From: JAUIIK01 sp963709995
GTDB taxonomy: Bacteria; Chloroflexota; Chloroflexia; Thermomicrobiales; CFX8
Direction of reading: 5' to 3'
Assembly (NCBI GenBank): GCA_963709995.1
Contig: CAVPYN010000010.1
Location: 92,257-156,256 of the forward strand
Length of the DNA: 64,000 nucleotides
In this document: positions 37,004 through 45,639 of the stretch, in pieces
How positions within the stretch are numbered: position 1 is the stretch's first letter
How the letters are laid out: every line of letters begins with the position of its first letter
The notes under the pieces: model-generated
The model's input: only the letters and a program-made list of their open reading frames with translations
Told to the model about the DNA's origin: nothing
Databases searched by the model: none
Made by a program: the position numbers and the translations under genes

Positions 37004-39025
37004 ATGCGGGTTGCCATCGAAGTCGGCGGCACGTTCACCGACCTTATCCTGCTTGATGACGCCGGAGCAGTTAGGTCCGTCGCGAAGATTCTCTCAACAC
37101 CGGACAACCCGGCAGAAGCAGTGCTGGCCGCGCTCGACCAGGTACTCGACCTGGCTGGCGAGAATCTCGGCCTGCTGCACGGTTCCACAGTCGCCACAAA
37201 CGCGGTCCTCGAACGCAAAGGCGCGCCGACCGGATTGCTGACAACGGCGGGATTCGCGGACATTCTCGATCTCCAGCGGCAGGATCGGGAACGAATCTAC
37301 GAACTCCAGTACCGCAAGCCGGAACCACTCGTCCCGCGCGGCGCTGTCCGGGAAATCGAGGAGCGGACGACCGCAACCGGTGAGGTCCTCAAGTCGATGT
37401 CGGTCAATCAGGCAAGACATGCCATCGACGGCCTGGCCAGCGCCGGCGTGCGGTCGATCGCGGTCTGTCTGCTACACAGCTATGCGCATCCACGCCACGA
37501 AGATATGTTGAGATCCCTCACCCACGACATGCACCCCGAAATCTTCGTTTCGTTGTCCAGCGAGGTTGTCACCGAGTTTCGAGAATACGAGCGTGCCAGC
37601 ACGACCGTCATCGACGCGTTCGTCAAACCGGTCATCCACTCCTACCTGAGCGAACTCGAAACTGAGGCGGCTGATCGCGGCGTGTCGAGCGTGCAAATGA
37701 TGCAGTCCAATGGCGGTCTACTGCCCGCTTCCTACATCCGCAACCACCCTGCCCGGACACTCTATTCGGGCCCGGCAGCCGGGGTATCCGGAGCGATCCA
37801 GGTTGCCGATGCATCCGGGATCGCCGACATCATCACCCTGGATATGGGCGGAACGAGCACGGATGTCTGCCTGGTCACCAGCGGCATGCCAGAGATGACT
37901 GGTGAGGCAACCATCGACCGTCTCCCGATCCGTGTCCCAATGATCGATATCACGACCGTCGGCGCTGGCGGCGGGAGCATAGCGTGGCTTGATTCGGGCG
38001 GCATGCTGCAAGTGGGGCCGCAAAGCGCGGGAGCCGATCCGGGCCCGGCCTGCTACGGTTTCGGTGGAACGGCGGCGACCACGACTGACGCGAACGTCCT
38101 CCGCGGGCTCATTCGTCCCGGACATTTTCTTGGCGGGGGAATCGAACTCGACGTTTCGGCAGCCGGGCGAGCTGTAGGCTCGATCGCATCGACTCTAGGA
38201 CGAGCTCCCAGCCAGTTCGCCAGCGATATCTGTGCTATCGCCGATGTAACGATCGCAAATGCAGTCCGTCTGGTCTCCACGGAACGCGGCTACGATCCTC
38301 GCGACTACACCCTCGTCGCATTCGGCGGAGCCGGTCCACTTCATGCCGCAAGCGTCGCCGGTCAGCTGAACATCGACAGGGTTCTGGTCCCGCCCTTCCC
38401 TGGATTGATTTCCGCGTATGGCTTGCTCTCCGGTAGATTCCAGCGCGACTTCTCCCGCACGCTGGTCACGCCGCTTGGTGACGAGACTAACGATGAGATC
38501 GCGCGGGAGTTCGCCAGGCTGTTCCAGCGAGCGAGCGGGGAGGTAGAGGCTCACGGCATCGATCCAACGACCTGCGAAGCGATCCATAGCATTGACCTGC
38601 GCTATCGCGGGCAAGGCTTCGAGCTCACCCTGCCGATCGCGCCAGACGATCTTCGGGAACTGTGCGCGGCCCAGATTGGTAGTCGCTTTCACGAGTATCA
38701 TCGCCAGCGCTACGGCCACTCAACGCCCGGCGAATCCGTGGAGATCGTCACCTACCGTCTATCCCTCATCCAGCCAGCGGGGAGGACGGCAACGCTGCGC
38801 ATCGCGCCGGAATATCCTCCACGGATCGAGCAGGCAATGATCACGGTAGAGGGCGAACCGGTCGAGTGTGACTTCCTCTGGCGCGCATCACTGCCCACAG
38901 GATTTAGCGACATCGGTCCCGTGGTGGTCGAGGAATCGACGGCAACAACATTCGTGCCTCCAGGCTGGCGAGTTCATGTCGACGAACAGCTCAACCTTCG
39001 CATCGAACGACAGGCGCTCTTATGA
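37004..39025 (+). CDS. hyuA: Hydantoinase/oxoprolinase A-type subunit, copy 2
   Basis: This second 673-residue A subunit has AIEVGGTFTDLILLDDAG at its start, HGSTVATNAVLERKGAPT, TLYSGPAAGVSGAIQVAD, ITLDMGGTSTDVCLV, VGAGGGSIAWLDSGG with GPQSAGADPGPACYGFGG, and FGGAGPLHAASVAGQLN. It is clearly divergent from copy 1 rather than a recent duplicate, so it probably differs in substrate. It overlaps the following B subunit by ATGA (39022-39025). Confidence 0.92.
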   Translation: MRVAIEVGGTFTDLILLDDAGAVRSVAKILSTPDNPAEAVLAALDQVLDLAGENLGLLHGSTVATNAVLERKGAPTGLLTTAGFADILDLQRQDRERIYELQYRKPEPLVPRGAVREIEERTTATGEVLKSMSVNQARHAIDGLASAGVRSIAVCLLHSYAHPRHEDMLRSLTHDMHPEIFVSLSSEVVTEFREYERASTTVIDAFVKPVIHSYLSELETEAADRGVSSVQMMQSNGGLLPASYIRNHPARTLYSGPAAGVSGAIQVADASGIADIITLDMGGTSTDVCLVTSGMPEMTGEATIDRLPIRVPMIDITTVGAGGGSIAWLDSGGMLQVGPQSAGADPGPACYGFGGTAATTTDANVLRGLIRPGHFLGGGIELDVSAAGRAVGSIASTLGRAPSQFASDICAIADVTIANAVRLVSTERGYDPRDYTLVAFGGAGPLHAASVAGQLNIDRVLVPPFPGLISAYGLLSGRFQRDFSRTLVTPLGDETNDEIAREFARLFQRASGEVEAHGIDPTTCEAIHSIDLRYRGQGFELTLPIAPDDLRELCAAQIGSRFHEYHRQRYGHSTPGESVEIVTYRLSLIQPAGRTATLRIAPEYPPRIEQAMITVEGEPVECDFLWRASLPTGFSDIGPVVVEESTATTFVPPGWRVHVDEQLNLRIERQALL

Positions 39026-40644
39026 ACAGAGTCGATCCGATCACGCTGAATATCGTCGGCAAGAGCCTGCAGGCTATCGCCCGCGAGATGGCGGTCAACA
39101 TGCGACGGGCGTCCTATTCGTCAGTCGTCCGTGAAGCTCGCGATTTTTCAGTCGGCATTCTCGACACGAGTGGGAATGTCGTCGCGCAGGCTGAGATGAT
39201 TCCAATGCAGACCGGCGGCATCTCCGAGGCATTTAAGCCGGTTCGGGAGCGATTTGAATTCACCACGCTGACGCCAGATGACGCATTCATCATGAACGAC
39301 CCCTTCACCGGTGGCCAGCACCTGCAGGACATCTTCCTGTTTACTCCGATATTCGTTGAGGGTGGACTGGTCGGGTTCGCTGCCAGCGTCGCCCATCACG
39401 TCGAAGTCGGCGGTGGTATGCCGGGGCTGAACGCGTCGGCGACCGAGTTCTATCAGGAGGGCTTGCGGATGCCTGCGTCCCGGTTCAGCCGCTCTCGCGA
39501 TTGGGAGGGTGGATTCGTCGAGACATTCATCCGGGCAAACGTGCGGGTTCCTGAAAAGGTCATTGGCGATCTGAACGCACAGTTCTCGGCGAACAATACC
39601 GCTGACCGCCGGATCAACGAACTGGCGGGTCGTTACGGCGCGCCGCTGGTTCTTGAAGTGATGTCCGGTCTTCAGGACTACGCAGAAGTTCGCATCCGCG
39701 AGGGCCTCCGCCAGATTCCGGACGGCGTATACCGCGGCGAGGATTTCGTCGAAGCCCGCGCCTGGGGGTTCGATCCGATCCCGATCCGAGTTCAGGTCGA
39801 GGTTCGAGGAACGGAGGTCCACGTCGATTTCGCCGGCACCGGCGATCAGGTAGCCGCAAACATCAACTGCCCCTATGCTTCAACAATCAGCGCGGTTCAG
39901 GGCGCGATTCGCGGAGTCCTGCAAGACAGCGACATCCCGTTCAACGAAGGTTGCAACCGGCCGATAAGCGTTGACATCCCCTACGGTTCGATCCTCAACC
40001 CACGGCCCCCGGCGGCCGTACGCGCGCGGATGAGCCCGGCGTGCCGTGTCCACAATGCGATCATCCGAGCGCTCAGCGCAGCCGTGCCCGATCAGGTCAT
40101 ATCGCCGGGCTTCGACACCACGACGGCGCTATCGATTAGCCATCTCGATCAGGCATCCGGCCAGTATGGAGTTGTGATCGAGATTCTTGGCGGCGGGTGG
40201 GGCGCTGGGCCGGAATTTGCCGGCATGAATGGCATGGACAACCCGCTGTCGAATTGTGCCAACGCGCCGGTCGAGGCGCTGGAATCAGAATATGACTACT
40301 TCCGGGTGGTCACTTATGAACTGGAGCCTGGGTCCGGCGGTTCCGGGCGACAGCGAGGCGGCATGGGCATCCGTCGGGGCTATGAGGCGTTGAAAGACGG
40401 TGTCGTGATCTCGGGCTACTCCGATCGTTTCGAGGCCGGCGCCCGAGGCGTGCTGGGTGGCGATGCTGGAGCGCCCGGAGCATTTGTCGTCGAACGATCA
40501 GACGGCACGAAAGAATCCCTCATGTCAACCACCAGCGTCACACTCCAACGCGGCGAGATCTTCTTCGCTCGTACCGGTGGTGGTGGTGGATATGGCCCGT
40601 CCGAGTCTGTCCCAAGCTCAGAGCGAAACGAGAACCCGACATGA
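39022..40644 (+). CDS. hyuB: Hydantoinase/oxoprolinase B-type subunit, copy 2
   Basis: This 540-residue B subunit is paired with copy 2 of A. Family blocks are DPITLNIVGKSLQAIAREMA, DFSVGILDTSGNVVAQAEM, AFIMNDPFTGGQHLQDIFL, VDFAGTGDQVAANINCPYAS, GSGGSGRQRGGMGIRRGYE and the C-terminal ARTGGGGGYG. It overlaps A at the start and the M20 hydrolase at its end (ATGA 40641-40644), so three genes are translationally coupled. Confidence 0.92.
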   Translation: MNRVDPITLNIVGKSLQAIAREMAVNMRRASYSSVVREARDFSVGILDTSGNVVAQAEMIPMQTGGISEAFKPVRERFEFTTLTPDDAFIMNDPFTGGQHLQDIFLFTPIFVEGGLVGFAASVAHHVEVGGGMPGLNASATEFYQEGLRMPASRFSRSRDWEGGFVETFIRANVRVPEKVIGDLNAQFSANNTADRRINELAGRYGAPLVLEVMSGLQDYAEVRIREGLRQIPDGVYRGEDFVEARAWGFDPIPIRVQVEVRGTEVHVDFAGTGDQVAANINCPYASTISAVQGAIRGVLQDSDIPFNEGCNRPISVDIPYGSILNPRPPAAVRARMSPACRVHNAIIRALSAAVPDQVISPGFDTTTALSISHLDQASGQYGVVIEILGGGWGAGPEFAGMNGMDNPLSNCANAPVEALESEYDYFRVVTYELEPGSGGSGRQRGGMGIRRGYEALKDGVVISGYSDRFEAGARGVLGGDAGAPGAFVVERSDGTKESLMSTTSVTLQRGEIFFARTGGGGGYGPSESVPSSERNENPT

Positions 40645-41891
40645 CCGATCTCACGATTGATCCGCTCGTCGTCGAGCAATACATCATGACCCTTGCCCAA
40701 CACGGCGCATATGGCGAAACCGGTGTCTGGAGGCCGGTGTACAGTGATGCATGGTTTGCAGCCCAACGTCAGATCGAAACCTGGATGCAAGAAGCCGGAA
40801 TGGCGACCCGCTGGGATGCAGTCGGCAACGTATGGGGCCGGGTTGAGGGCTCGGACGAAGGCAAATCCGGCGTCATCCTGACCGGTTCCCATGTCGATTC
40901 CCAGCTCCCGGGCGGACGCTACGACGGCACGCTGGGCGTCATCTCCGGCATTCTCGCCGTGAAGACCCTGCTTGAGCGCGCCGGGCAACCCCGTCGGACG
41001 ATCGAAGTCGTCTCCTTTTGCGAGGAAGAGTCGAGCCGCTTCCCGACGGCCCACCACTGGGGCTCCAGAGCCGTCGCAGGCGCGATCTCGCCGGAAGATC
41101 TCGACACCGTCATCAGCTACGATGGCGAGCCAATCGGCCAGGTCATGCGCGATGCCGGGTTGGATTTGGATTCGATCTCAGATGCTGCGCGGGATGACAT
41201 CGAAATCTTCATCGAGCTGCACATCGAGCAAGGTCCGATCCTCGAACAGGAAAGTACGCCGGTCGCCATCGTTACCGGCATTACCGGCATCCGGCACTAC
41301 CACCTCGAACTTCGCGGACGAGCAGATCACGCCGGCGCGAGACCAATGGACACCCGCCGCGACCCTATGGCCGCCGCGGCGGAGATTATCTGCACTGCGA
41401 TTGACACCGCCCACCGGATGGGCAGGCCAGCGGTAACAACCGTTGGGCGGATAAGCATCGAACCGAACGGCGCCGCAATCGTCCCCGAGCTAGTCAGAAT
41501 GACGATAGACGCGCGTCACCCGAATCCCGCGACACGCCAGATCCTGTACTCCCGCCACGAGGCGATTATGCGTGAAGTCTGCGAACGGCGGGACATCGAC
41601 CTCAGCTGGACTGTCGGAGCGGAGCAACCGCCGCGCGAGTCGGACCCTGAACTCGTCAACGTCTTCGTCGAAGCAGCAAGGGATCAGAATGTCGAACATC
41701 TAACAATGCCCAGCGGGGCGGTGCACGACGCGAACCGCATGGCTGGATTTACCCGAATGGTAATGCTTTTCGTGCAGTCGAAGGATGGCCGGAGCCACAC
41801 ACCTGACGAATTCACCGCGCCTGAACATGGCGCGGCTGGCGTCCAACTCCTGGCTGCCGGGTTGCTCCGACTAGCATATGCCGACGGCTGA
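40641..41891 (+). CDS. M20-family amidohydrolase (N-carbamoyl-L-amino-acid hydrolase/allantoate type)
   Basis: This 416-residue zinc hydrolase has ILTGSHVDSQLPGGRYDGTL (metal ligands His and Asp), SFCEEESSRFPTA (catalytic Glu and ligand), HIEQGPILEQE, the dimerisation insert GRADHAGARPMDTRRDP and the terminal MPSGAVHDANRMAG. It matches N-carbamoyl amino-acid amidohydrolase (HyuC), beta-ureidopropionase and allantoate amidohydrolase. Overlap with hyuB copy 2 supports a pathway in which the ring is opened by A/B and the carbamoyl or amide product is cleaved here to free amino acid, CO2 and ammonia. Confidence 0.9.
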   Translation: MTDLTIDPLVVEQYIMTLAQHGAYGETGVWRPVYSDAWFAAQRQIETWMQEAGMATRWDAVGNVWGRVEGSDEGKSGVILTGSHVDSQLPGGRYDGTLGVISGILAVKTLLERAGQPRRTIEVVSFCEEESSRFPTAHHWGSRAVAGAISPEDLDTVISYDGEPIGQVMRDAGLDLDSISDAARDDIEIFIELHIEQGPILEQESTPVAIVTGITGIRHYHLELRGRADHAGARPMDTRRDPMAAAAEIICTAIDTAHRMGRPAVTTVGRISIEPNGAAIVPELVRMTIDARHPNPATRQILYSRHEAIMREVCERRDIDLSWTVGAEQPPRESDPELVNVFVEAARDQNVEHLTMPSGAVHDANRMAGFTRMVMLFVQSKDGRSHTPDEFTAPEHGAAGVQLLAAGLLRLAYADG

Positions 41892-41910
41892 AAACGATTT
41901 CGGAATGGTG

Positions 41911-43137
41911 TCAATCGCGGTCGTCGTCGCCGGTGATTGACTCTTCTACCGGTGGCGATGGCTGCGAAGTGGGCACGGCATCTTGACCGGGCGCCTTCTT
42001 GACTTCATGCCCGAGGAACTGGGTGAGGACCGACCGCCACGCCGTTGGAGGGCCGGGAGATGTCTCGCCGGTTTCGAAGACGAGCCTGCGCTGACGCCCC
42101 TGGAGCACCTCCACGACCATCACTTGAATCGTCGCAGCAATCGGGAGCGCCAGGAGCGCCCCGAGTGGGCCCGCAAACTGACCGCCAGCCAGGACCGCAA
42201 CGAACACCGCAAGCGGGGAAAGACCAATCGTTCCCCGCATCACTCGTGGCACGAGAACGGTGTTCTCGAGGAGCTGCAGCACCATGAGGAATATCGCGAC
42301 TGCGAGGGCCTTTTCCCAGGAATCCACCAGCGCCATCATGACGGCCGGTATTCCACCGATCCACGGACCAATGATCGGGATCGCCTCAGTAATCCCGGCA
42401 ACCAACGCGAGCAGTAGCCAGAAACGAAGATCAACGATGGCGTAAAAGGTGCCCGCAGCGGTGCCGATGATTATCATCAGTAGAAGTTGTCCGCGAAGCC
42501 AATCTCCGAGTTTAGATTCCACATTGTCCCAGACGGAGTTAGCCCATTCTTTGTCTCCTGGGTCGATCAGATCAAGCGCCAGATCACGCACCAGGCGCTT
42601 TTCCATCAGGTAATAGAAACCGATGACAAACGCTGACAGGAGACCAAAGAGGATGCCGCCGACGCTGGTGAGCAGTCCGATCGCAGTTGATCCAGTCGGC
42701 GGTGGGGGATTCTGAATCCGGAACTTGAGCTGAGTGAGAACCCGATAACCGGTCGTTGACAGGAATGAATTGCCACTGATCCGCCACTCCTCGGCAAGAT
42801 CGCCGATCAAGTCAGGGGCTTCGTCCCAAAACCGCAGCGCCTCATTGGTGATCGGAGGAACGACCAGCAAGGCAATTCCGACAACTCCGAGAATAATGCC
42901 AAGGTAGATGACAAGGATAGCGGCGGCACGTGGAAATCCCCTGCGTTCCAGCCGGATCACCGGTTGCTCGATGAGAGTCGCAAACAAGATCGAGAAGAGC
43001 AGTAGAAGTACGACGATCTGCACTTGAACGACGAGATAGAAGACGATCAGAACGATGAACAGTGAAAGAGGCGTGAGGCTTCTGCGCCTGGAACTGTGCC
43101 CGCCGGTTCGATTTTCCTGAGGCTCTCGTTCCTCCAC
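41911..43137 (-). CDS. AI-2E family transporter (PerM-like membrane protein)
   Basis: This 408-residue polytopic protein has an N-terminal Arg-rich cytosolic segment, then helices LSLFIVLIVFYLVVQVQIVVL and AAILVIYLGIILGVVGIALLV, the conserved GLLTSVGGILFGLLSAFVIGFYYLMEK-type region, and the family core GITEAIPIIGPWIGGIPAVM with LLENTVLVPRVMRGTIGLSPL. It probably exports a small molecule or ion; AI-2E members include Na+/H+ antiporters and the autoinducer-2 exporter. It is single, convergent with the hydantoinase operon. Confidence 0.88.
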   Translation of the reverse strand: MEEREPQENRTGGHSSRRRSLTPLSLFIVLIVFYLVVQVQIVVLLLLFSILFATLIEQPVIRLERRGFPRAAAILVIYLGIILGVVGIALLVVPPITNEALRFWDEAPDLIGDLAEEWRISGNSFLSTTGYRVLTQLKFRIQNPPPPTGSTAIGLLTSVGGILFGLLSAFVIGFYYLMEKRLVRDLALDLIDPGDKEWANSVWDNVESKLGDWLRGQLLLMIIIGTAAGTFYAIVDLRFWLLLALVAGITEAIPIIGPWIGGIPAVMMALVDSWEKALAVAIFLMVLQLLENTVLVPRVMRGTIGLSPLAVFVAVLAGGQFAGPLGALLALPIAATIQVMVVEVLQGRQRRLVFETGETSPGPPTAWRSVLTQFLGHEVKKAPGQDAVPTSQPSPPVEESITGDDDRD

Positions 43138-43201
43138 TCACCCCGCGCCCTTCTGAGGATGGCGGGGCGGCCGGACCGGACGTCACCACCAGCAGTCCTG
43201 A

Positions 43202-43570
43202 CTAACCGCCTGCAGCCTCAACACGATCCCTGGAAGGGAGGCGTGTCCAATCGACCTGCCAGTACTGCGGATCATACATATCGACAGCGGTCCGCCGGTT
43301 CGTTGAATCCCAGACCGTTGGAAAGGAAAAGATTGGCTTGCCGTCGATGATAACTGACCTGGCAGTTCCACCAGGACGTATCACCGGGAAGATTTCCCGC
43401 GGTGGTTTCGAAATAACCTCGGCCTGGAACCATCCGTAAGCCTCAGAGCGGCCCGCGTGAATCTCCCATACCAACTCGCCGGTTACCGGTCCGAGCGGGA
43501 TAATCCGAACATCCTGCAGTTCATTCCCGGTTATCGGGCACCGCAAGGGTGAGGCAACACGTCCCGTCAT
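43202..43570 (-). CDS. Hypothetical protein (122 aa)
   Basis: Coding is supported by composition and by a strong ribosome site (GAGAGGAGA) before ATG 43570; a start at 43615 would add 15 residues. The sequence begins TGRVASPLRCPITGNELQDV and then forms strands (TGELVWEIHAGRSEAYGWFQ, IIDGKPIFSFPTVWDSTNRR). A single CP pair does not make a zinc site. I do not recognise the family and offer no function. It lies divergent from the DinB-like gene. Confidence 0.5.
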   Translation of the reverse strand: MTGRVASPLRCPITGNELQDVRIIPLGPVTGELVWEIHAGRSEAYGWFQAEVISKPPREIFPVIRPGGTARSVIIDGKPIFSFPTVWDSTNRRTAVDMYDPQYWQVDWTRLPSRDRVEAAGG

Positions 43571-43780
43571 CGAGCCAGTCTCCTCTCGCAGGGTCGAGAC
43601 AGAACGTTCAATCATTCGTCCTGTTTGACGGTTCGAAACAGCGCCAGTTGTAAGGTGCAACGCACATCGGCTAATGTTACTCCAACTCGGAGTGTCGTTC
43701 GAGCGCATGCGCGGCTCGGGACGAAGCGGCTGAGAAGTTCGTATTTCCGTCGCATCGTCCTGACGCAACGTGCGCTGGAC

Positions 43781-44251
43781 ATGCGCGAAGCAGGTTTGGG
43801 GGAAACCAGGGTGGCAAATATCGACAAGATCAACGAGCTTATTCAGACGGTTCGCATACTGAATTGGGAGATCCGTGGAAAGCTCGACAACGTTCCCGGC
43901 GGGGATCCGCCCGAGAATCCTCTCTTCCGGGCGCTTGCTGACCTCCGGAACAACGAACTGACGGTTTCTCAAACGATGCGCAACATGAGTCTGGCCGATA
44001 CCGGCGTCATGATCGATCAAGCCGCCGTTATCGAACTCGCAAGAGCTCGGGAAATGGGCGCCAGGCATCTGTTGTCCGAATTTGGCACGGCGCGCGAAGC
44101 GATCCTGTCCCTACTTCGCGGTTTCAGGGATGAGGAGTGGACGCGCCCGCACGGCATCGAGGGAGGCACCATCACGGTTGAGCAGCTCGTCGACAACCTT
44201 ATCGAGTCAGACAAAGAGCACGTCGAACGCATTCGAGCAGCCGCCAGTTAG
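43781..44251 (+). CDS. DinB-superfamily-like helical protein
   Basis: This 156-residue protein is mainly helical: INELIQTVRILNWEIRGKLD, LADLRNNELTVSQTMRNM, a C-terminal LLRGFRDEEWTRP like the DinB LxxLxDEQW element, and GGTITVEQLVDNLIESDKEH with a terminal His. The N-terminal HxH metal site is not evident. ATG 43781 is taken; GTG 43811 is possible. Its stop overlaps the convergent phosphodiesterase stop by 4 bp. Confidence 0.55.
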   Translation: MREAGLGETRVANIDKINELIQTVRILNWEIRGKLDNVPGGDPPENPLFRALADLRNNELTVSQTMRNMSLADTGVMIDQAAVIELARAREMGARHLLSEFGTAREAILSLLRGFRDEEWTRPHGIEGGTITVEQLVDNLIESDKEHVERIRAAAS

Positions 44252-45525
44252 TCCCGCGCATATCGCCAGACAAGCAGCGGGACGAGCATCTCCGCTGCTG
44301 TGAGTGAACCGTGCCCGCCCAGACTCCCAGACCCTCCGTCTGGAAAGCTAAATGTAGTCCCTCCGCGAGCAAGCAGGAGGATGTCCCCAAGGCGCTCCGC
44401 CAGATCCGGATGATGTGGCTTTGGCCCATAGAGTCCAGCCGCCAAGGCGGCATCGAGATCAACAACCGCTGAGCGTTCTGGCCAGCGCTCGCACAACACG
44501 TCGCGGTAAAGATCCCCGCTCGACTGAAATCGCAATCCGAGCTGGCGTGGCTCGCCGGTCGGCCGGTGAGCCAGGAGTTCGACGAGGCCCGAGACGTTTC
44601 CCAGGTCCAGGCGCGCATCTCGAGGAGTCGGAATGTGTCCATGATCTGCTGTGATGATGACGGCAACGTCCTCGGAAGTAGTCGCGAGCGGAGCTAGAAG
44701 CCCCGCATGGAGCGCCTGATCGATCAGTCGCAGTTCGAGCCGGCTGACATCGCTGTCGCTGCCCCAGGTGTGGCCGAGCGCATCGAACCCATCCCAGTAG
44801 CCAAAGACGAATCGCTTTCCAGGACGTTCAACCTCACGACGAAGCCGCCTGGTGAACTCCGCCAGCGTCCGGTAGCCGCGATAGCGCACTCCATAGGCCT
44901 GTGCCCGGGTTAGCGGCGACTCTTCAAACCAGATGTTCGAAACGATGACCGTATCAATCCCTCCGCGCTCCAACACGCGAAAAACGTTCGGCGGCCGGAC
45001 GATCCCGATCGGATCGGGAGACGCGATCCCGGCACTGTTGATTCCAGCAACCTGCCAGGTGATCATATTGAGTACCTGGTCGATCTCGGGAAAGTACATT
45101 GTGTAGCCCGCCATGCCATGCGTCCCGGGAGCGACACCGTACTGCAGACTCGTCGTTGCCGCGGCTGTCGTAGGCGGGAAGACAGAGGTCAGGCTCGCAG
45201 AATGATCCGGCGCCGCCAGTTGCGCCACGTCGCCGTTCGAGGCCGCCTGGTCTAGCGCCAGCCGGCCAAGCCCATCAATCACCACCAGAAGCACCACCCG
45301 CGCGCCACGCACGAGATCCAGCGGAAGGATGTCATTGCGCACGGAAGGAAGCAGCGAGGGTCGGATTTGCGGTGGAACATCGAACGCATCGAGGATCGAG
45401 GGCGCTAGATTCGCAATTGATCCACCAAGATAATCCGGAAGGACGGCGTCTGGCCAATCCGGAACTGCCTGGCGAAACCAAGAGGTGAGCGCATCATCAG
45501 GTGTTGGAGTGCTCGATGGCGGCAA
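44248..45525 (-). CDS. Alkaline-phosphatase-superfamily phosphodiesterase (nucleotide pyrophosphatase-like)
   Basis: This 425-residue protein has the metal-dependent phosphatase fold: the strand plus Asp VVLLVVIDGLGRLALDQ, the nucleophile region TSVFPPTTAAATTSLQYG followed by GTHGMAGYTMYFPEIDQV, the second metal site GYWDGFDALGHTWGSDSD, and IITADHGHIPTPRDAR (DHGH). It lacks a signal peptide, so it is probably cytosolic. Start TTG 45525 is inferred from a strong GGAGGGGAAGTC site; no ATG fits the fold, and the longer open frame runs antisense to the selenoprotein gene. It hydrolyses phosphate mono- or diesters. Confidence 0.8.
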   Translation of the reverse strand: MPPSSTPTPDDALTSWFRQAVPDWPDAVLPDYLGGSIANLAPSILDAFDVPPQIRPSLLPSVRNDILPLDLVRGARVVLLVVIDGLGRLALDQAASNGDVAQLAAPDHSASLTSVFPPTTAAATTSLQYGVAPGTHGMAGYTMYFPEIDQVLNMITWQVAGINSAGIASPDPIGIVRPPNVFRVLERGGIDTVIVSNIWFEESPLTRAQAYGVRYRGYRTLAEFTRRLRREVERPGKRFVFGYWDGFDALGHTWGSDSDVSRLELRLIDQALHAGLLAPLATTSEDVAVIITADHGHIPTPRDARLDLGNVSGLVELLAHRPTGEPRQLGLRFQSSGDLYRDVLCERWPERSAVVDLDAALAAGLYGPKPHHPDLAERLGDILLLARGGTTFSFPDGGSGSLGGHGSLTAAEMLVPLLVWRYARD

Positions 45526-45574
45526 AAGACTTCCCCTCCGGGACTCTGTGACAAGTGAGAATAGAATGCCAGAC

Positions 45575-45602
45575 GTTGCAGTGAAATGACAGATGGTGCA
45601 AC
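45575..45602. repeat. Inverted repeat in divergent promoter region
   Basis: GTTGCA (45575-45580) and TGCAAC (45597-45602) form an inverted repeat with a 16-bp spacer in the 102-bp gap between the divergent phosphodiesterase and selenoprotein genes. A TAGAAT (45562-45567) could be a -10. This may be an operator. Support is limited to symmetry and position. Confidence 0.3.
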
Positions 45603-45639
45603 ATGTCCCGGTGTTCAGTCTCGCTAGATGGAGGAATAT

